The notes: a model not told the origin generated them from the letters alone. A stretch of DNA of 64,000 bases from Streptomyces sp. NBC_00078 (GCF_026343335.1 NZ_JAPELX010000001.1:8990001-9054000); one strand, 5' to 3'; positions 28,606-38,277 are shown, counted from the stretch's first letter. Made by a program: numbers and translations.

Positions 28606-28663
28606 AAGGGCTGTCCCGTAACTGATCTTCGTGCCGTCCATGAGGGGGTGGTGGGTTCATACT

Positions 28664-29254
28664 GATGACTTCGCCAGGAGGCCAGACGTCGCTCGTGGGC
28701 TCTCTTGAGCACCTGATCGCCGACAAGCCTGTGGAGGCCGATCCCACCGTGTGGACCGAACTGGTCGCTGCTCTGCCCGGCCCGGTGGTGTTCCATCCTC
28801 CAGCCTCGGAATCATCACTGCTCAGGTGCGCCGCAGTCCTGAGGCATCCGATGCCTGAGGCTACCGCTACTCCACCAATCACCAGGTCGTCATCGACGCC
28901 GACACCCTCCTGGTCGTCGTGATCGGCAAACCCCTGCCCGGCAACCGCAGCGACTGCAAGGCGTGGGCGGAATCCGGCGCGAAGGCCGCCGTGGGCAAGA
29001 CCCTGACGATGGCTGACGGCGGCTATCCGGGCACCGGGCTCCTGATGCCCCACCGCCGAACCCCGGGCGAGGAGTTGTCCGAGTGGAAGCAGGAGCACAA
29101 CCGCTCGCACAAGCAGGTCCGGGCCCGCGTCGAGCACGTCTTCGCCCGGATGAAGACATGGAAGATCCTCCGCGACTGCCGCCTCAAGGGCGACGGCGTC
29201 CATCACGCCATGTTGGGTATCGCCCGCCTGCACAACCTCAACCTCGCCGGATAA
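28664..29254 (+). pseudogene. IS5-family transposase remnant
   Basis: The C-terminal part, from about 28870, reads YRYSTNHQVVIDADTLLVVV, MADGGYPGTGLLMPHRR, then HKQVRARVEHVFARMKTWKI to a stop at 29254. This is the catalytic end of an IS5-type DDE transposase. The preceding open segment (28664-28869) is in another frame and lacks the first catalytic Asp region, so the gene carries an internal deletion or frameshift. It lies between the palindromic element and the IS701 remnant, which it cuts. Confidence 0.75.
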
Positions 29255-30025
29255 ACGCCCGGTTCCCACATGAGCCGTGCGGGCTCCTGGCAGGACCGTC
29301 CCTTGAAATGGTCCAGGCCCAGGCCGTGCTTGAGTTCGCGGTAGTCGTGCTCGATGCGCCAGCGCGCCTTGGCCCGGCGGGCCAGTTCAGTGAGGGCGGT
29401 GTCAGCGGGCAGGTTCGAGAGCCAATAATCGGTGGGAGCCTCGGCGCTGTCAGGCCACTCAGCAAGGAGCCACAGATCGGGCAGCACGCCGTCCCACCAG
29501 CCCAGCTCCGAGGAGGCCCGGGATTTGAGGGGCCGCTCGATGGCTTTACCTGCCGGCCGGACGCGGATCGCGGCGAAGCGGGAACGCATCGGCCCGCGGG
29601 TCCCCTGCCGCCACGTCACTTTGGTGAACGCCCCGCATCCCAGGCCGGCCGCGTGAGCGGCCAACGAGGGCGCGGGCTGGCGGTAGCGGGGTTGCGGCCA
29701 GCAGCCGTTGATCCCTTTACGGGGCGGTGCTGTGGGGGTCGCGGTGAAAGGATGGGCCGTGATATCGGAACGGACGGACAGCACATAGTGCAGACCCCGC
29801 TCGTCGAGCGCAGTCCGGAATCGTGCGTTGGTTCCGTACGCGGCATCGGCCACGATCACCCGTGGGGTCAGGTCCCAGGCGGCGAGTTCGTCAAGGATGT
29901 CCAGGGCTAGCAGCCATTTCTCCCGGTGCCCGACGTCCTCGGGAACGCGCGCCTGGGCCCGCTGTTTTACGAGCCGTCGCAGACAGTCCTCCCGCAGGGC
30001 CCGCGCCCCGTGGGGTGGTGTCGGG
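29255..30025 (-). pseudogene. IS701-family transposase remnant, truncated at both ends
   Basis: On the minus strand the open frame reads REKWLLALDILDELAAW, VIVADAAYGTNARFRTALDE, LWLLAEWPD and ARWRIEHDYRELKHGLGLDH, the hallmarks of IS701-type DDE transposases, and stops being homologous at 29255. About 250 of the usual 400 or so codons remain. The N-terminus is missing beyond about 30025, and the C-terminus is replaced by the IS5-type remnant. Confidence 0.8.
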
Positions 30026-30368
30026 GCGCTGTGGCATGAGGGTGTTCCTCGGTCTCGGTGGTGGGGCGGCTACAGGACTACGAGCAGGGCGCCGGCACCC
30101 GCACCGAGCTGCGCTGGGACGAGGCGAACGGACTTTGCCCGTCGGCCGCCCGGTGGACGACTACCCCGGGCGCCCGGTCCGTCGCGTTGTACGCGCCCGG
30201 CTGGTCGAGCCGGGCCGGGGCTGGGCCGAAGCATCGGCGTTGTGGCTCACCGCCGAGCAGCAGCAGCGCCAGGAGCTGCGGATTCCCTTGCGACCGTCGC
30301 GGTCGTCGTCGCGGCGGTCCTGACCGGGGGCGCTGTCCCGCGTCCCCCTGTCCGTACCGTGAATGAAT
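30026..30368. other. no recognisable gene
   Basis: Open frames on the plus strand (for example VGRLQDYEQGAGTRTELRWD near 30060-30125) look locally coding, but they shift frame and match no family I recognise. This is probably a further remnant. Confidence 0.4.
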
Positions 30369-30395
30369 GGCTCCGCACCTCCCCGGTGCGGAGCC
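30369..30395. terminator. hairpin downstream of GH36 copy 2
   Basis: A perfect 11-bp stem, GGCTCCGCACC (30369-30379) with GGTGCGGAGCC (30385-30395), has a TCCCC loop. It lies 22 bases beyond the stop of the minus-strand GH36 gene. Confidence 0.75.
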
Positions 30396-30416
30396 GTCGT
30401 TATTTGTTCTGTCGGT

Positions 30417-32549
30417 TCACTCCGGGCGGGTGGAGAGACGGAGCAGCACCGCCGAAGGGGCCGACGGGAGGGAGACGTCGAGCGTCGCGGCCTCCGGGTC
30501 CCACGTGGCTTGCGCCTTGGTGGTGGAGGGGTACAGCACGTCGACGCCGACCCGGGCGCCGCGAAGGGTCGGGAACGGGAGAACGGCCGACTCGTCGGAG
30601 TCGTCACCGGGACGGCGCCACACGGTGACGTACGTGGTGTCGGGTGTGTGCAGAGCCAGGGCGATCCACGGGTCGTACCAGCCGGGGAGGCCCAGCGGCC
30701 AGGCGGGGACGGCGGTGGCCAGGTCACCGCGGATCGTCTTGTGGACGGCGACCGCCTCGTGCGCCAACGTGAGGGCATCGGGGGCGAGTTCGGGGAGGAG
30801 GCCGGAGAGGTGGATGCGGCCGAGGAGGGCGCTGGCCATGGTGAAGGCGACCTCGTCGAGGGAGTCGTCGGGCAGCGGGTAGGCCCACACCGCCCCTTGT
30901 TCCGGCGTGACCGCGGTGGGTGCGGCCGCCGCGATCGGGGCGTACAACTCCAGGTTCTGCTGGTCGCTGGTGGAGTGCAGCTGGACGCGCGAGAGAAGGG
31001 CGTAATCGGCGCGCTTGCCGCCGGAGGCGCAGCTCTCCAGGACGAGGCCCGGGTGGCGGTCCAACACGCCGTCCAGCCAGTCGAGGAAGGCGCGGTTGTG
31101 GCCGAGCAGGCCGTCCGCCGGGGCCTCACCGGGGTGACTGCTGGTGCCGGAACCCGCGTCCACGTTGTAGTCGAGCTTGAAGTAGCCGACGCCGAAGTCG
31201 GCGACGAGCCGGTCCACCACCTCGTCCAGGTGGGCGCGGGCGGCGGGGTGGCGCAGGTCGAGGTGGAAGCGGCCGTTCGCGTTGACGCGGGCGCCGTGGC
31301 GGTGGAAGAACGCCTCGTCGGGCAGGGTGTCGGCGATCGGGCTGTGCACGCCCACCACTTCGGGTTCCAGCCACAGTCCCGGCACCATGCCGCGCTCCCG
31401 GATCCGGTCCATGACCTCCCCCAGGCCGCCCTCGCCGGGAAAGCGGGAGGGGGCAGGCTCCCACGCGCCGACGGTGGTCCACCAGCCGCCGTCCCCGTCG
31501 TCGTACCAGCCGGCGTCGATGACGAAATACTCGGCGCCCGCCTCGGCGGCGGCGTCGATGTGCGGCAGCAGGCGGGCCGTGGTCGGGTCGCCCATCAGGC
31601 AGTTCATGTAGTCGTTGAAGATGACGGGAAGGTGCTGGTGGTCGGGGTGCGGGCGGCGGATCGCCCGCCGGTAGCTGGTGAGCGCGGCGAACGCCCCGTC
31701 GATGCCGCCGGTCTCGGCGAGAGCGAGCGCGACGGGAATGGTGGTGAAGCTCGCCCCCGGCTCAAGACGGTGCGACCAGCCGTGCCGGACACTGGTGGGG
31801 CCGGACAGGGACAGGAATCCCGTGTCCATGTTCTCCCCGCAATCCCACTGCCAGCCACCGCCGTTGGTCTCCAGCTGCCACAGCCACGTACAACCCGACG
31901 TGCGGTCGCTCAGCGCGCCCATCGGCAGATGACCGCCGCTGGAGCAGGAACCCTTCCCGGCGATGGTCAACGTCCCCGTGCGGTAGGACTGGTGGACGCG
32001 GCCGCTGATGTCCGGGACGGCCTCGCGCAACGGGCGCCGCTGCCAGCGGTGCTCGTCCATCCAGTCGCTCTCCGCCCACAGCAGGTCCGCGGTCACCAAC
32101 TGCGCCGGGTCCATGGTGAGGACACCGAGGACAAGGGAGGTGACCGACTCCAGGTCGAGCGGGTTACTCCCCCCGTTGCGCAGCTCCACGTGTGCACGCA
32201 GGACCGGGATGCCGTCGGGCGAGCGGTAGACCACGTCGGCGGCGAGGTCCGTCTCGGGGTCGTGCAGGCGGACGGTCAGCTGGTGCCAGTCCCCGTCGCG
32301 CCGGGCGTCGTGGCTGAGGTAGCGCAGCCGTTCACCGACACTGTCGACCAGGCGCCGGCTCGACGAGTCCGGGCCCTGGGCGCCCACGACGGACCCGACC
32401 AGAGGCAGCGACTCCCTCGAACCGGCCAGCCTGGGCACGGCATCGGGGGCGCCCAGGTGACGGAGTCGCGGACGGCCGTCCTGGTCGGCGTCGATGATCA
32501 GGCGCAAGGCGTCGTGGCCCCAGTCGAGGAGGACGCGGGTGTCGATCAT
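30417..32549 (-). CDS. GH36 alpha-galactosidase, copy 2
   Basis: This 710-residue paralogue of the enzyme at 15615-17723 has the same two-domain layout. It carries FNDYMNCLMGDPT, DAGWYDDGDGGWW, the nucleophile Asp460 in GYFKLDYN and the probable acid/base Asp529 in LHSTSDQ. No signal peptide is present. ATG 32549 lies 27 bases after the oxidoreductase stop, with GAAGGA about ten bases upstream, so it is the last gene of the ThuA/oxidoreductase/GH36 operon. A strong hairpin follows. The pairing with a sugar oxidoreductase suggests a different glycoside than copy 1 handles (inference). Confidence 0.93.
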   Translation of the reverse strand: MIDTRVLLDWGHDALRLIIDADQDGRPRLRHLGAPDAVPRLAGSRESLPLVGSVVGAQGPDSSSRRLVDSVGERLRYLSHDARRDGDWHQLTVRLHDPETDLAADVVYRSPDGIPVLRAHVELRNGGSNPLDLESVTSLVLGVLTMDPAQLVTADLLWAESDWMDEHRWQRRPLREAVPDISGRVHQSYRTGTLTIAGKGSCSSGGHLPMGALSDRTSGCTWLWQLETNGGGWQWDCGENMDTGFLSLSGPTSVRHGWSHRLEPGASFTTIPVALALAETGGIDGAFAALTSYRRAIRRPHPDHQHLPVIFNDYMNCLMGDPTTARLLPHIDAAAEAGAEYFVIDAGWYDDGDGGWWTTVGAWEPAPSRFPGEGGLGEVMDRIRERGMVPGLWLEPEVVGVHSPIADTLPDEAFFHRHGARVNANGRFHLDLRHPAARAHLDEVVDRLVADFGVGYFKLDYNVDAGSGTSSHPGEAPADGLLGHNRAFLDWLDGVLDRHPGLVLESCASGGKRADYALLSRVQLHSTSDQQNLELYAPIAAAAPTAVTPEQGAVWAYPLPDDSLDEVAFTMASALLGRIHLSGLLPELAPDALTLAHEAVAVHKTIRGDLATAVPAWPLGLPGWYDPWIALALHTPDTTYVTVWRRPGDDSDESAVLPFPTLRGARVGVDVLYPSTTKAQATWDPEAATLDVSLPSAPSAVLLRLSTRPE

Positions 32550-32576
32550 GATGAGTGTTCCTTCGCTTCTTCGGTG

Positions 32577-33719
32577 TCAGCGGCCGGTGTGCGCGGCGAA
32601 CGCCCGGCCCGCCTGCGCCGGTACGGCAGCCGGCCGCACGGGGGTGCTGGTGATGTGGACCGGCTGTCCGGCTTCGGCCGCGACGAGCAGCGCCTCCATG
32701 ACCTCCAGGACGTGATAGGCGAGGCAGCCGTCCGCGCGGTGCGGGGTGTCGGAGGCGTGGGCGGCTGCCAGGTCGGCGATGCCGTAGCCGCGCTCGGCGC
32801 CCGGGTAGCCGCCCCGCACGGGGACGTCCTCCCAGTCCTTGGTCTCCGCGTCGGCCAGGAAGAGGCGCACCGGGCCGTCGAAGTGGTTGGGGTCGGGGAC
32901 GGACAGTGAGCCTTCCGTTCCGTAGATCTCGATGTGCGGCAGGCCCGCTGCCCAGACGTCGAACGACATCACCAGCGTCGACAGCGCCCCGCTCGCGTGC
33001 TCCAGAACGCCGGTGACGTGCGTGGCCACCTCCACCGGGAATGTGGTGCCCGCGCGCGGACCGTGGCCGACGGTGCGCTCGGACCGCGAGGCGGAGGTCA
33101 TGCCGACCACCTTGCGCACCGGACCGAGCAGGGTGACGAGCGCGGTGAGGTAGTACGGCCCCATGTCGAACAGCGGGCCGCCGCCCGGCCGGTAGTAGAA
33201 CTCCGGTGCCGGGTGCCAGAGTTCAGGGCCGGGGACCGTCATGAAGGCGGTCGCGGCGACGGGTGTGCCGAGTTCCCCGCCGTCCAGCACCGCGCGGGCG
33301 GTCTGCACGCCCGTGCCCAGGACGGTGTCCGGCGCGCAGCCCACCCGTACCCCCGCCGCTTCGGCCGCGTCGAGGACGGATCGGGCCTCAGCCGTGGTCG
33401 CGGCCAGGGGCTTCTCGCCGTAGACGTGTTTGCCCGCGGCGATCGCGGCATGGGCGACCTCGGCGTGGGCGGCGGGGACGGTCAGGTTGAGGACGAGGTC
33501 GACGTCGTCGGCCGCGCACAGCTCTTTGACGGTCGGGGCGCGGGCGCCGGGGACGGTGGCCGCGACGGCGCGGGCGCGGGCCGCGTCCAGGTCGGCGACG
33601 GCCGTGACCCTCAGATTCGCCAGCGTGGGGAGGGTGCGCAGATAGGCGCCGCTGATCTGTCCGGCGCCGACCAGCCCGATCCGCAGGGCTGTGGGGCGTT
33701 CCGTCAACGGGTCGCCCAT
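32577..33719 (-). CDS. Gfo/Idh/MocA-family oxidoreductase
   Basis: This 380-residue NAD(P)-dependent sugar or inositol dehydrogenase-like protein has an N-terminal Rossmann fold (GLVGAGQISGAYL at about residue 15) and the EKP motif in GKHVYGEKPLA that is diagnostic of the family. The C-terminal substrate domain includes GGGPLFDMGPYYLTALV. ATG 33719 overlaps the end of the ThuA-like gene by 16 bases, so it is co-translated with it. ThuA proteins and Gfo/Idh/MocA enzymes are a common operon pair in sugar oxidation. The substrate is unknown, though the GH36 gene downstream points to a galactoside. Confidence 0.9.
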   Translation of the reverse strand: MGDPLTERPTALRIGLVGAGQISGAYLRTLPTLANLRVTAVADLDAARARAVAATVPGARAPTVKELCAADDVDLVLNLTVPAAHAEVAHAAIAAGKHVYGEKPLAATTAEARSVLDAAEAAGVRVGCAPDTVLGTGVQTARAVLDGGELGTPVAATAFMTVPGPELWHPAPEFYYRPGGGPLFDMGPYYLTALVTLLGPVRKVVGMTSASRSERTVGHGPRAGTTFPVEVATHVTGVLEHASGALSTLVMSFDVWAAGLPHIEIYGTEGSLSVPDPNHFDGPVRLFLADAETKDWEDVPVRGGYPGAERGYGIADLAAAHASDTPHRADGCLAYHVLEVMEALLVAAEAGQPVHITSTPVRPAAVPAQAGRAFAAHTGR

Positions 33720-34366
33720 GCCATGCCCTTCCGGATCATCGTGTCGACCTCGGGAACCTCCAGGTCGGCGTAGTTGTGTCCGAGGGTGGTGACGAACACC
33801 CGGCCCGCGCCCCAGTGCTTGGTCCAGGTGACCGGCACCGGCGTGCCGACGAGTTCGGGATGGTCGGGATCGGGGCCGTACCCGGCGACGGCGAGTACCT
33901 CGATCGCAGGATCCACGTGCAGGTAGTACTGCTCGGTGGTGACGGTGAAGGGTGCGATCCCGACCAGCACCGGATGATCGTCCTTTCCCGGCACCGGACG
34001 CACCTCGAAGGTCGTGAACTCCCGTGCGTGGTGCACGAACTGGCCGCCCGTCATTATCTGATAGCGGGTCTCGGCGCGGAACGCGTCGACGATGCCTCCG
34101 TGCCAGCCGGCCAGACCGGTCCCCGCCCGGACGGCCCGGCTCAGGCCCTCCGCCTGCGGGCCGGTGATCTCGCCCATCGTCCAGCACTGCACTACCAGGT
34201 CCGTGGCGGCCAGCAGCTCCTCGTCGAGGTAGCTGTCGAGCGTGCCGGAGACGGTCACTGCGTAGCCGTCCGCCTTGAGTGCCGTGACGTAGCGGTCGGT
34301 GGCGGCCACGGGGACGTGCCCGTCCCAGCCCCCGCGGACGACCAAGGCCTGCTTGACAGACGTCAC
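33704..34366 (-). CDS. ThuA-like domain protein (sugar utilisation)
   Basis: This 220-residue protein of the ThuA family has a class-I glutamine-amidotransferase-like fold. The motifs seen are ALVVRGGWDGH at the start, GLAGWHGGIVDAFR, GGQFVHHAREF and GRVFVTTLGHNYAD. ThuA proteins take part in oxidative trehalose or sugar metabolism together with Gfo/Idh/MocA enzymes, the role expected here from the overlap with the oxidoreductase. I chose GTG 34366. A longer frame to 34435 adds an Arg/Pro-rich stretch. A GTTCG-N6-CGAAC palindrome lies about 330 bases upstream. Confidence 0.85.
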   Translation of the reverse strand: MTSVKQALVVRGGWDGHVPVAATDRYVTALKADGYAVTVSGTLDSYLDEELLAATDLVVQCWTMGEITGPQAEGLSRAVRAGTGLAGWHGGIVDAFRAETRYQIMTGGQFVHHAREFTTFEVRPVPGKDDHPVLVGIAPFTVTTEQYYLHVDPAIEVLAVAGYGPDPDHPELVGTPVPVTWTKHWGAGRVFVTTLGHNYADLEVPEVDTMIRKGMAWATR

Positions 34367-34829
34367 AGGCTGCTCCCGGGGGCATCGGTCAGGTCCACGT
34401 CCACGGGAGCCTGGGTAACGGCGGGCACGAGCCATATGGCGAACGCGTGGGCCAGATCGCGGCCGGGCACGGTGCTGAGGGGGGCTGTCACGCTTCTTCG
34501 TCCTGACAGCTCAAATCGCCTTTGTTGCAGGGTACTTGGTGGATGCGAGCGTGACGTTCCGTGGGTGACCATGGTGTCTCCTCAAGTGCGGATGCCGTGG
34601 GGGCGCCAGGAAGTCCGGGAGAGCTCCCAGGAGATGGCGGTGTGGAAGTCGGCGCGTCAGGGGGTGGGGGAGCGCAAAAGGGAACGCTCCGCGCTGTTCG
34701 ATATTACGAACTATGGTCGAAACGTCGAGCATCAAAATGATAGGAGCCCCGTGGATAACATCAACCCCTTGAGCGATGCCGTCGGGGGAGTTGGCTCGTG
34801 GGTGCTGAAACCACGGGTGGTGTCCCGGC
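34367..34829. promoter_or_regulatory. upstream region of the ThuA/oxidoreductase/GH36 operon
   Basis: About 460 bases lie between the operon and the LacI remnant. A short minus-strand open frame (34363-34572; HAFAIWLVPAVTQAPVDVDL) looks like a fragment of a lost protein that I do not recognise. The palindrome at 34696-34711 is the only clear site. Confidence 0.45.
34696..34711. promoter_or_regulatory. GTTCG-N6-CGAAC palindrome, site 1 of 2
   Basis: GTTCGATATTACGAAC is an inverted repeat with an AT-rich centre. The same arms and spacing occur at 51813-51828, upstream of the GH54 pair. It is a probable binding site of a dimeric regulator; which one is unknown. Confidence 0.55.
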
Positions 34830-34839
34830 CCAGTTCCCT

Positions 34840-35198
34840 GGACGGTCCCGACACGCAGGTCGCCCCCTCGTCCTGCACGACGAACCCGGTGGTTCCCGGC
34901 CGCTCGGCGAAGATGCGGTCGAGTGCCTGGGCGGTGCTCTCGTACGTGCCCTCGCAGGGGCGGTGCAGGAAGCGCAGGCCGCGCTGTCCGGCCCGCTCGG
35001 CGAACCCTGCAAGGGTGCGTTCGGCGTACCCGGCGTGCCGTTCGTAGATCCCGGGAGCCGGTGGTAGCCGAGTTCGGCCACGGAGCGCTGCACACGGCGC
35101 CGGGGCGCGTCGGACACTGAGGTCCTGCCGTTGAGCACGTAACTTACGGTGCTGGTCGAGACGCCCGCGCGCCGGGCCACGTCGGCGATGGTCACCAT
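34840..35198 (-). pseudogene. LacI-family regulator remnant with internal deletion
   Basis: ATG 35198 begins a normal LacI DNA-binding domain (TIADVARRAGVSTSTVSYVL, then VAELGYHRL). After about 45 codons the reading jumps to the middle of the effector domain in another frame (HAGYAERTLAGF, HRPCEGTYEST, GTTGFVVQDEGA) and is lost near 34840. The same effector phrases occur in the broken regulator at 11529-12578, so the two were orthologous partners of loci A and B. Two LacI-type operators lie just upstream. Confidence 0.85.
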
Positions 35199-35264
35199 GG
35201 TGGTGTCTCGGCTTCCTTCCTGTCGGCCGGGGCGGCCCTTCCCCCGAGGGAGAGCGCGAGAGTG

Positions 35265-35278
35265 TCGAAGCGCTTCAC
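35265..35278. promoter_or_regulatory. LacI-type operator, site 2 of 5
   Basis: TCGAAGCGCTTCAC matches TCGAAGCGCTTCGA except for the last two bases. It lies 67 bases upstream of the LacI remnant. Confidence 0.65.
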
Positions 35279-35383
35279 TTCGCGATGCAAGTTAATGAGG
35301 TCTTTCCAGCGAAACAAGGGGTTGGACTAAAAGAAACCTTCTTCATCTCGGGCATTGACACCTGATCAGGGGCGATGACAGCG

Positions 35384-35397
35384 TCGAAGCGCTTCAC
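35384..35397. promoter_or_regulatory. LacI-type operator, site 3 of 5
   Basis: TCGAAGCGCTTCAC is identical to site 2 and lies 119 bases from it. The gene once divergent from the LacI remnant has been replaced by IS debris, leaving this orphan site. Confidence 0.65.
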
Positions 35398-35488
35398 CAC
35401 TGTTTTCCTGTCCCACTCGTTGAGGGGTCTCTCCCGCGGGTTCTGCCTTCCTGCCCGACGCCGGCCGGCCGCCGTTCCGCGATCCCGC

Positions 35489-35938
35489 TCACCCGCAGGT
35501 GAAGCGCGTCGACGACCTGCTGCAACGGAAGCGGTGGTGGATGGCGCGCGAGCGGCCGGTCAGCCGGCACGCGGCGCCGATGCCGACGTGATCCTTCAAC
35601 TCCTCGACCAGCTCGGCGAGATGGGGCTCGAAGAGGTCCTTCAGTCCTCGCTCTCGGAGAGCAGTCCAAGAGCTTGACCCCTTTTCCCAGCACGTCCAGC
35701 GCGGCGTCCCGCTTCTCCACCTCCTTCTCCAGCCGGGCGATCTTCCGCTTGAGCCGCTCGACCTCGGCGGCCTCCGGCGCCCGCTTCGGACGCACACCGT
35801 GGTGCGGCGGTCGGCCAGCGCGCCCAGAACTCCGGCGTCCCGCGCGGCCCGCCACTCCTTCACGTGGGAGTCGTACAGGCGCTCACGCCGCAGCACGGCG
35901 CCCTTCTCGCCCTTGGGGGCGGCGTCCGAAAATGTCAT
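35489..35938 (-). pseudogene. IS3-family transposase remnant (orfA and start of orfB)
   Basis: Three frame-shifted minus-strand segments read as one IS3 unit. DSHVKEWRAARDAG is the helix-turn-helix. VERLKRKIARLEKEVEKRDA is the leucine zipper of OrfA, and ELVEELKDHVGIGAACRLTG is the beginning of OrfB. It is cut off at 35489. Confidence 0.75.
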
Positions 35939-35989
35939 CCATGCAGATCAGGAGCGTCATCGACGGTGCGGCAGGAGCGTCGACTCCGG

Positions 35990-36427
35990 ATACCGGTCCG
36001 GCCCGACACCGTGCTGCGCTGGCACCGCGACCTGACCAAGCGGCGTCACGCCGCACCTGCCGGCCGAAGAAGCCGGGCCGACCACCCACGGTCCGCTCGA
36101 TCCGCAGACTGGTCCTGCGTCTGGTCCGTGAGAATGCATCGTGGGGGTATCGCAGGGTGCACGGCGAACTCGCCACCCTCGGCATCAAAGTCGCCGCCTC
36201 CACCGTTCGGGAGATCCTCACCTCCGAGGGCATCGACCCAGCGCCGACCGGGCCGCCATCACTTGGGCCGACTTCCTGCGCTCCCAGGCCGACGCTCAAC
36301 TGGCCTGCGACTTCATTGAGACCGTCACTCTGACCGGACAGCGCCAGTACATCCTCGCCGTCATCGAGCACGCCACCCGTCGCATCCGCGTCCTCGGCAC
36401 CACTGCCCACCCCACCGCAGCATGGGT
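35990..36427 (+). pseudogene. integrase-core transposase remnant (IS481/IS3-like)
   Basis: The plus strand carries PDTVLRWHRDLTKRRH, then in a second frame KKPGRPPTVRSIRRLVLRL and ENASWGYRRVHGELATLG. A third frame follows with DFIETVTLTGQRQYILAVIE. These are consecutive parts of an rve-type transposase with two frameshifts and no C-terminus. It abuts the truncated binding-protein gene. Confidence 0.75.
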
Positions 36428-36485
36428 CAGCTGGAACATGGAGGACGGCAAGCTCAAGTACCGCATCGAGCGGCCCAACTACCTT

Positions 36486-36948
36486 GAGGCGCCGCGCCGA
36501 GCTTCTCGCCGTAGGTGTTGCCGTCCTGGTTCTGCCAGGTAATGTCCGTGCCCGCGATCTTGTCGAGCTGCGTGTAGTACGCGCAGTTCCCCTTGGGCGC
36601 CGCGCCCCACAAGGGAGACATGATCTTGAGCGGGGCGCCGGTGCCCAGCTTGTCCGGCACCGAGGTGGTGAGCGCGTCGGGATCGACCTTGCTGGTGAAC
36701 CCGGCGGCCGAGCCGTTCTTCGCCGGGATGTCCGGCTCAGCGACCGAGCTGGCGACGAAGGCCGGCAGCAGCTTCTTGGCCGCCTTGTCCGAGGTGGCCC
36801 CCTCCCGCTTACCGCTGTCGGAACTTCCGCAGGCGGTCAGGAACGAGGCACCACCGGCGGCCGCCGCGGCGGCGACAGTGGCGGCGGCGAGAAAGCTTCT
36901 CCGGCTGGGGGCCCGGGGACCGGGAACCGGCGACGAGTTCGGCGTCAT
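36486..36948 (-). pseudogene. sugar-binding lipoprotein, N-terminal fragment
   Basis: ATG 36948 opens a signal peptide with a twin-arginine-like RRSFLAAATVAAAAA, lipobox LTAC, and then KKLLPAFVASSVAEPDIP. The latter is close to the intact binding protein at 7832 (VLPAYVASTAVKPDIPS). Homology ends after about 150 codons at NQDGNTYGEKLG, where IS remnants start. AAGGG precedes the ATG. It diverges from the GH3 remnant, mirroring the 7.5-kb arrangement. Confidence 0.88.
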
Positions 36949-37006
36949 TGTTCAACCCTTCGTGGCGCGACACTGCGGAACGAGCAGCGGGCAGGAGTAC
37001 AAGGAT

Positions 37007-37020
37007 TCGAAGCGCTTCGA
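37007..37020. promoter_or_regulatory. LacI-type operator TCGAAGCGCTTCGA, site 4 of 5
   Basis: This perfect palindrome, identical to site 1, lies 59 bases before the start of the truncated binding protein. Confidence 0.75.
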
Positions 37021-37173
37021 TAGCGCAGCGAGGTCAAGGGACCACCTGTGGGGCCACAAGACTCACGTCAACTTTCCCTGAGACCATAGGAGAGTGGGAG
37101 GTTGACGGGGTCTTCTGCGGGTCTGCGTGAGCTTGGGTGAACGCCTTGACGTCTGGGTCGGGGCGACGGAACA

Positions 37174-37187
37174 TCGAAGCGCTTCGA
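37174..37187. promoter_or_regulatory. LacI-type operator TCGAAGCGCTTCGA, site 5 of 5
   Basis: This perfect palindrome, identical to sites 1 and 4, lies 97 bases before the start of the GH3 remnant. Confidence 0.75.
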
Positions 37188-37283
37188 ACCTCGACTCATC
37201 TGCTCCCGCACCACCTCCAGCTCGACCTCCAGGTCTTCTCCCTGCTTCGCATCCTGCTTCTCCTCCTCAAGGGATCTGAGTAC

Positions 37284-37955
37284 GTGACCGAAAGCTCGCC
37301 GCCCCTCTTCCGCGACCCCACCGCCGCCCTGGACCAGCGCGTCGACGACCTCCTCTCCAACCTCACACTCGACGAACGCATCGCATTCCTGCACCAGTTC
37401 ACCCCCGCGGTGGACCGTCTCGGTCTCGCCGCCTTCCGCACCGGGCAGGAGGCACTGCACGGTGTGCCCTGGATGGGGCCCGGCGGCGGTCTTCCCGCAG
37501 GCGGTCGGCCTCGGCGCGACCTGGAACGGCGGCCTCGTCCGCCGGGTCGGCGACGCCGTCGCCCAAGAGACGCGGGCGATGCGCGCACGCGACGACCGGG
37601 TGGGGCTCAACGTGTGGGCGCCGACGGTCAGTCTGCTGCGGCACCCGCTGTGGGGCAGGAACGAGGAGGGCTACGCCGAGGACCCGCACCTGACGGCGGC
37701 GATCGCCACGGCGTACACCCGCGGCCTACGCGGCGACGACCGGCGTACTGGATGACGGCCCCCGTCCTCAAGCACTGGCCGGCCCACAACAACGAGACGG
37801 ACAGGTCGACTTCGTCCTCCTCGGTACGGCCGAGGGTCCTCCACGAGTACGACATGCGCGCCTTCCGCCGCCCCGTCGAGGCCGGCGCCGTGGCCGGGGT
37901 GATGCCCGCGTACAACCTCGTCAACGGGCGGCCGAACCATGTCTCGCCGTACCTG
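37284..37955 (+). pseudogene. GH3 glycosidase, frameshifted N-terminal fragment
   Basis: From GTG 37284 the reading gives RVDDLLSNLTLDERIAFLHQ and EALHGVPWMG. It shifts near 37480 (FPQAVGLGATWNGGLVRRVG, LLRHPLWGRNEEGYAEDP). It then shifts back near 37745 (TAPVLKHWPAHNNETDRS, GVMPAYNLVNGRPNHVSP), after which homology stops. These phrases match the intact GH3 at 4652-7510. The catalytic Asp and the entire C-terminal half are missing. Confidence 0.9.
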
Positions 37956-38277
37956 CGCCTCGGACGGCGTGCCCATGTTCGCCAACGAGCATGTTCACAG
38001 CCTCCGCTTCCTCACCACCGAGGAGGCCGCGGCTCTGTAACCGCCGGCGCCCGGCCCCGGCGTCTTCCGCAGGCGACGAAGGGGCCGACCGCACACCTTT
38101 GACACCGGCAACGAGCGGGTCGGTCGCGTCCACCAGTTCCTCGACAGCTGTCTCGAAGGCTCCGTACGGGGAGGTGCGCAGCCTCCCTTCACCCGGGTCT
38201 CTTGACGGCCTCCCCTCCAGGTACCCCCCCCAACTCTCTTACCGATACAGAATTCTCCCGAGCCCCTTGGAGCCTCC
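37956..38277. other. mosaic of short coding scraps before GH51 copy 2
   Basis: Short plus-strand scraps, such as FANEHVHSLRFLTTEEAAAL ending at TAA 38040 and RVGRVHQFLDSCLEG near 38130, look like C-terminal pieces of lost sugar-metabolism genes that I cannot name. CGATACA at 38242-38248 is shared with the GH51 copy 1 leader. Confidence 0.4.

Larger units (their letters stand above)
36949..37283. promoter_or_regulatory. divergent promoter region of the decayed locus
   Basis: This 335-base region between the binding-protein remnant and the GH3 remnant has two perfect LacI-type operators (37007-37020, 37174-37187). No gene was recognised in it. Confidence 0.7.
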
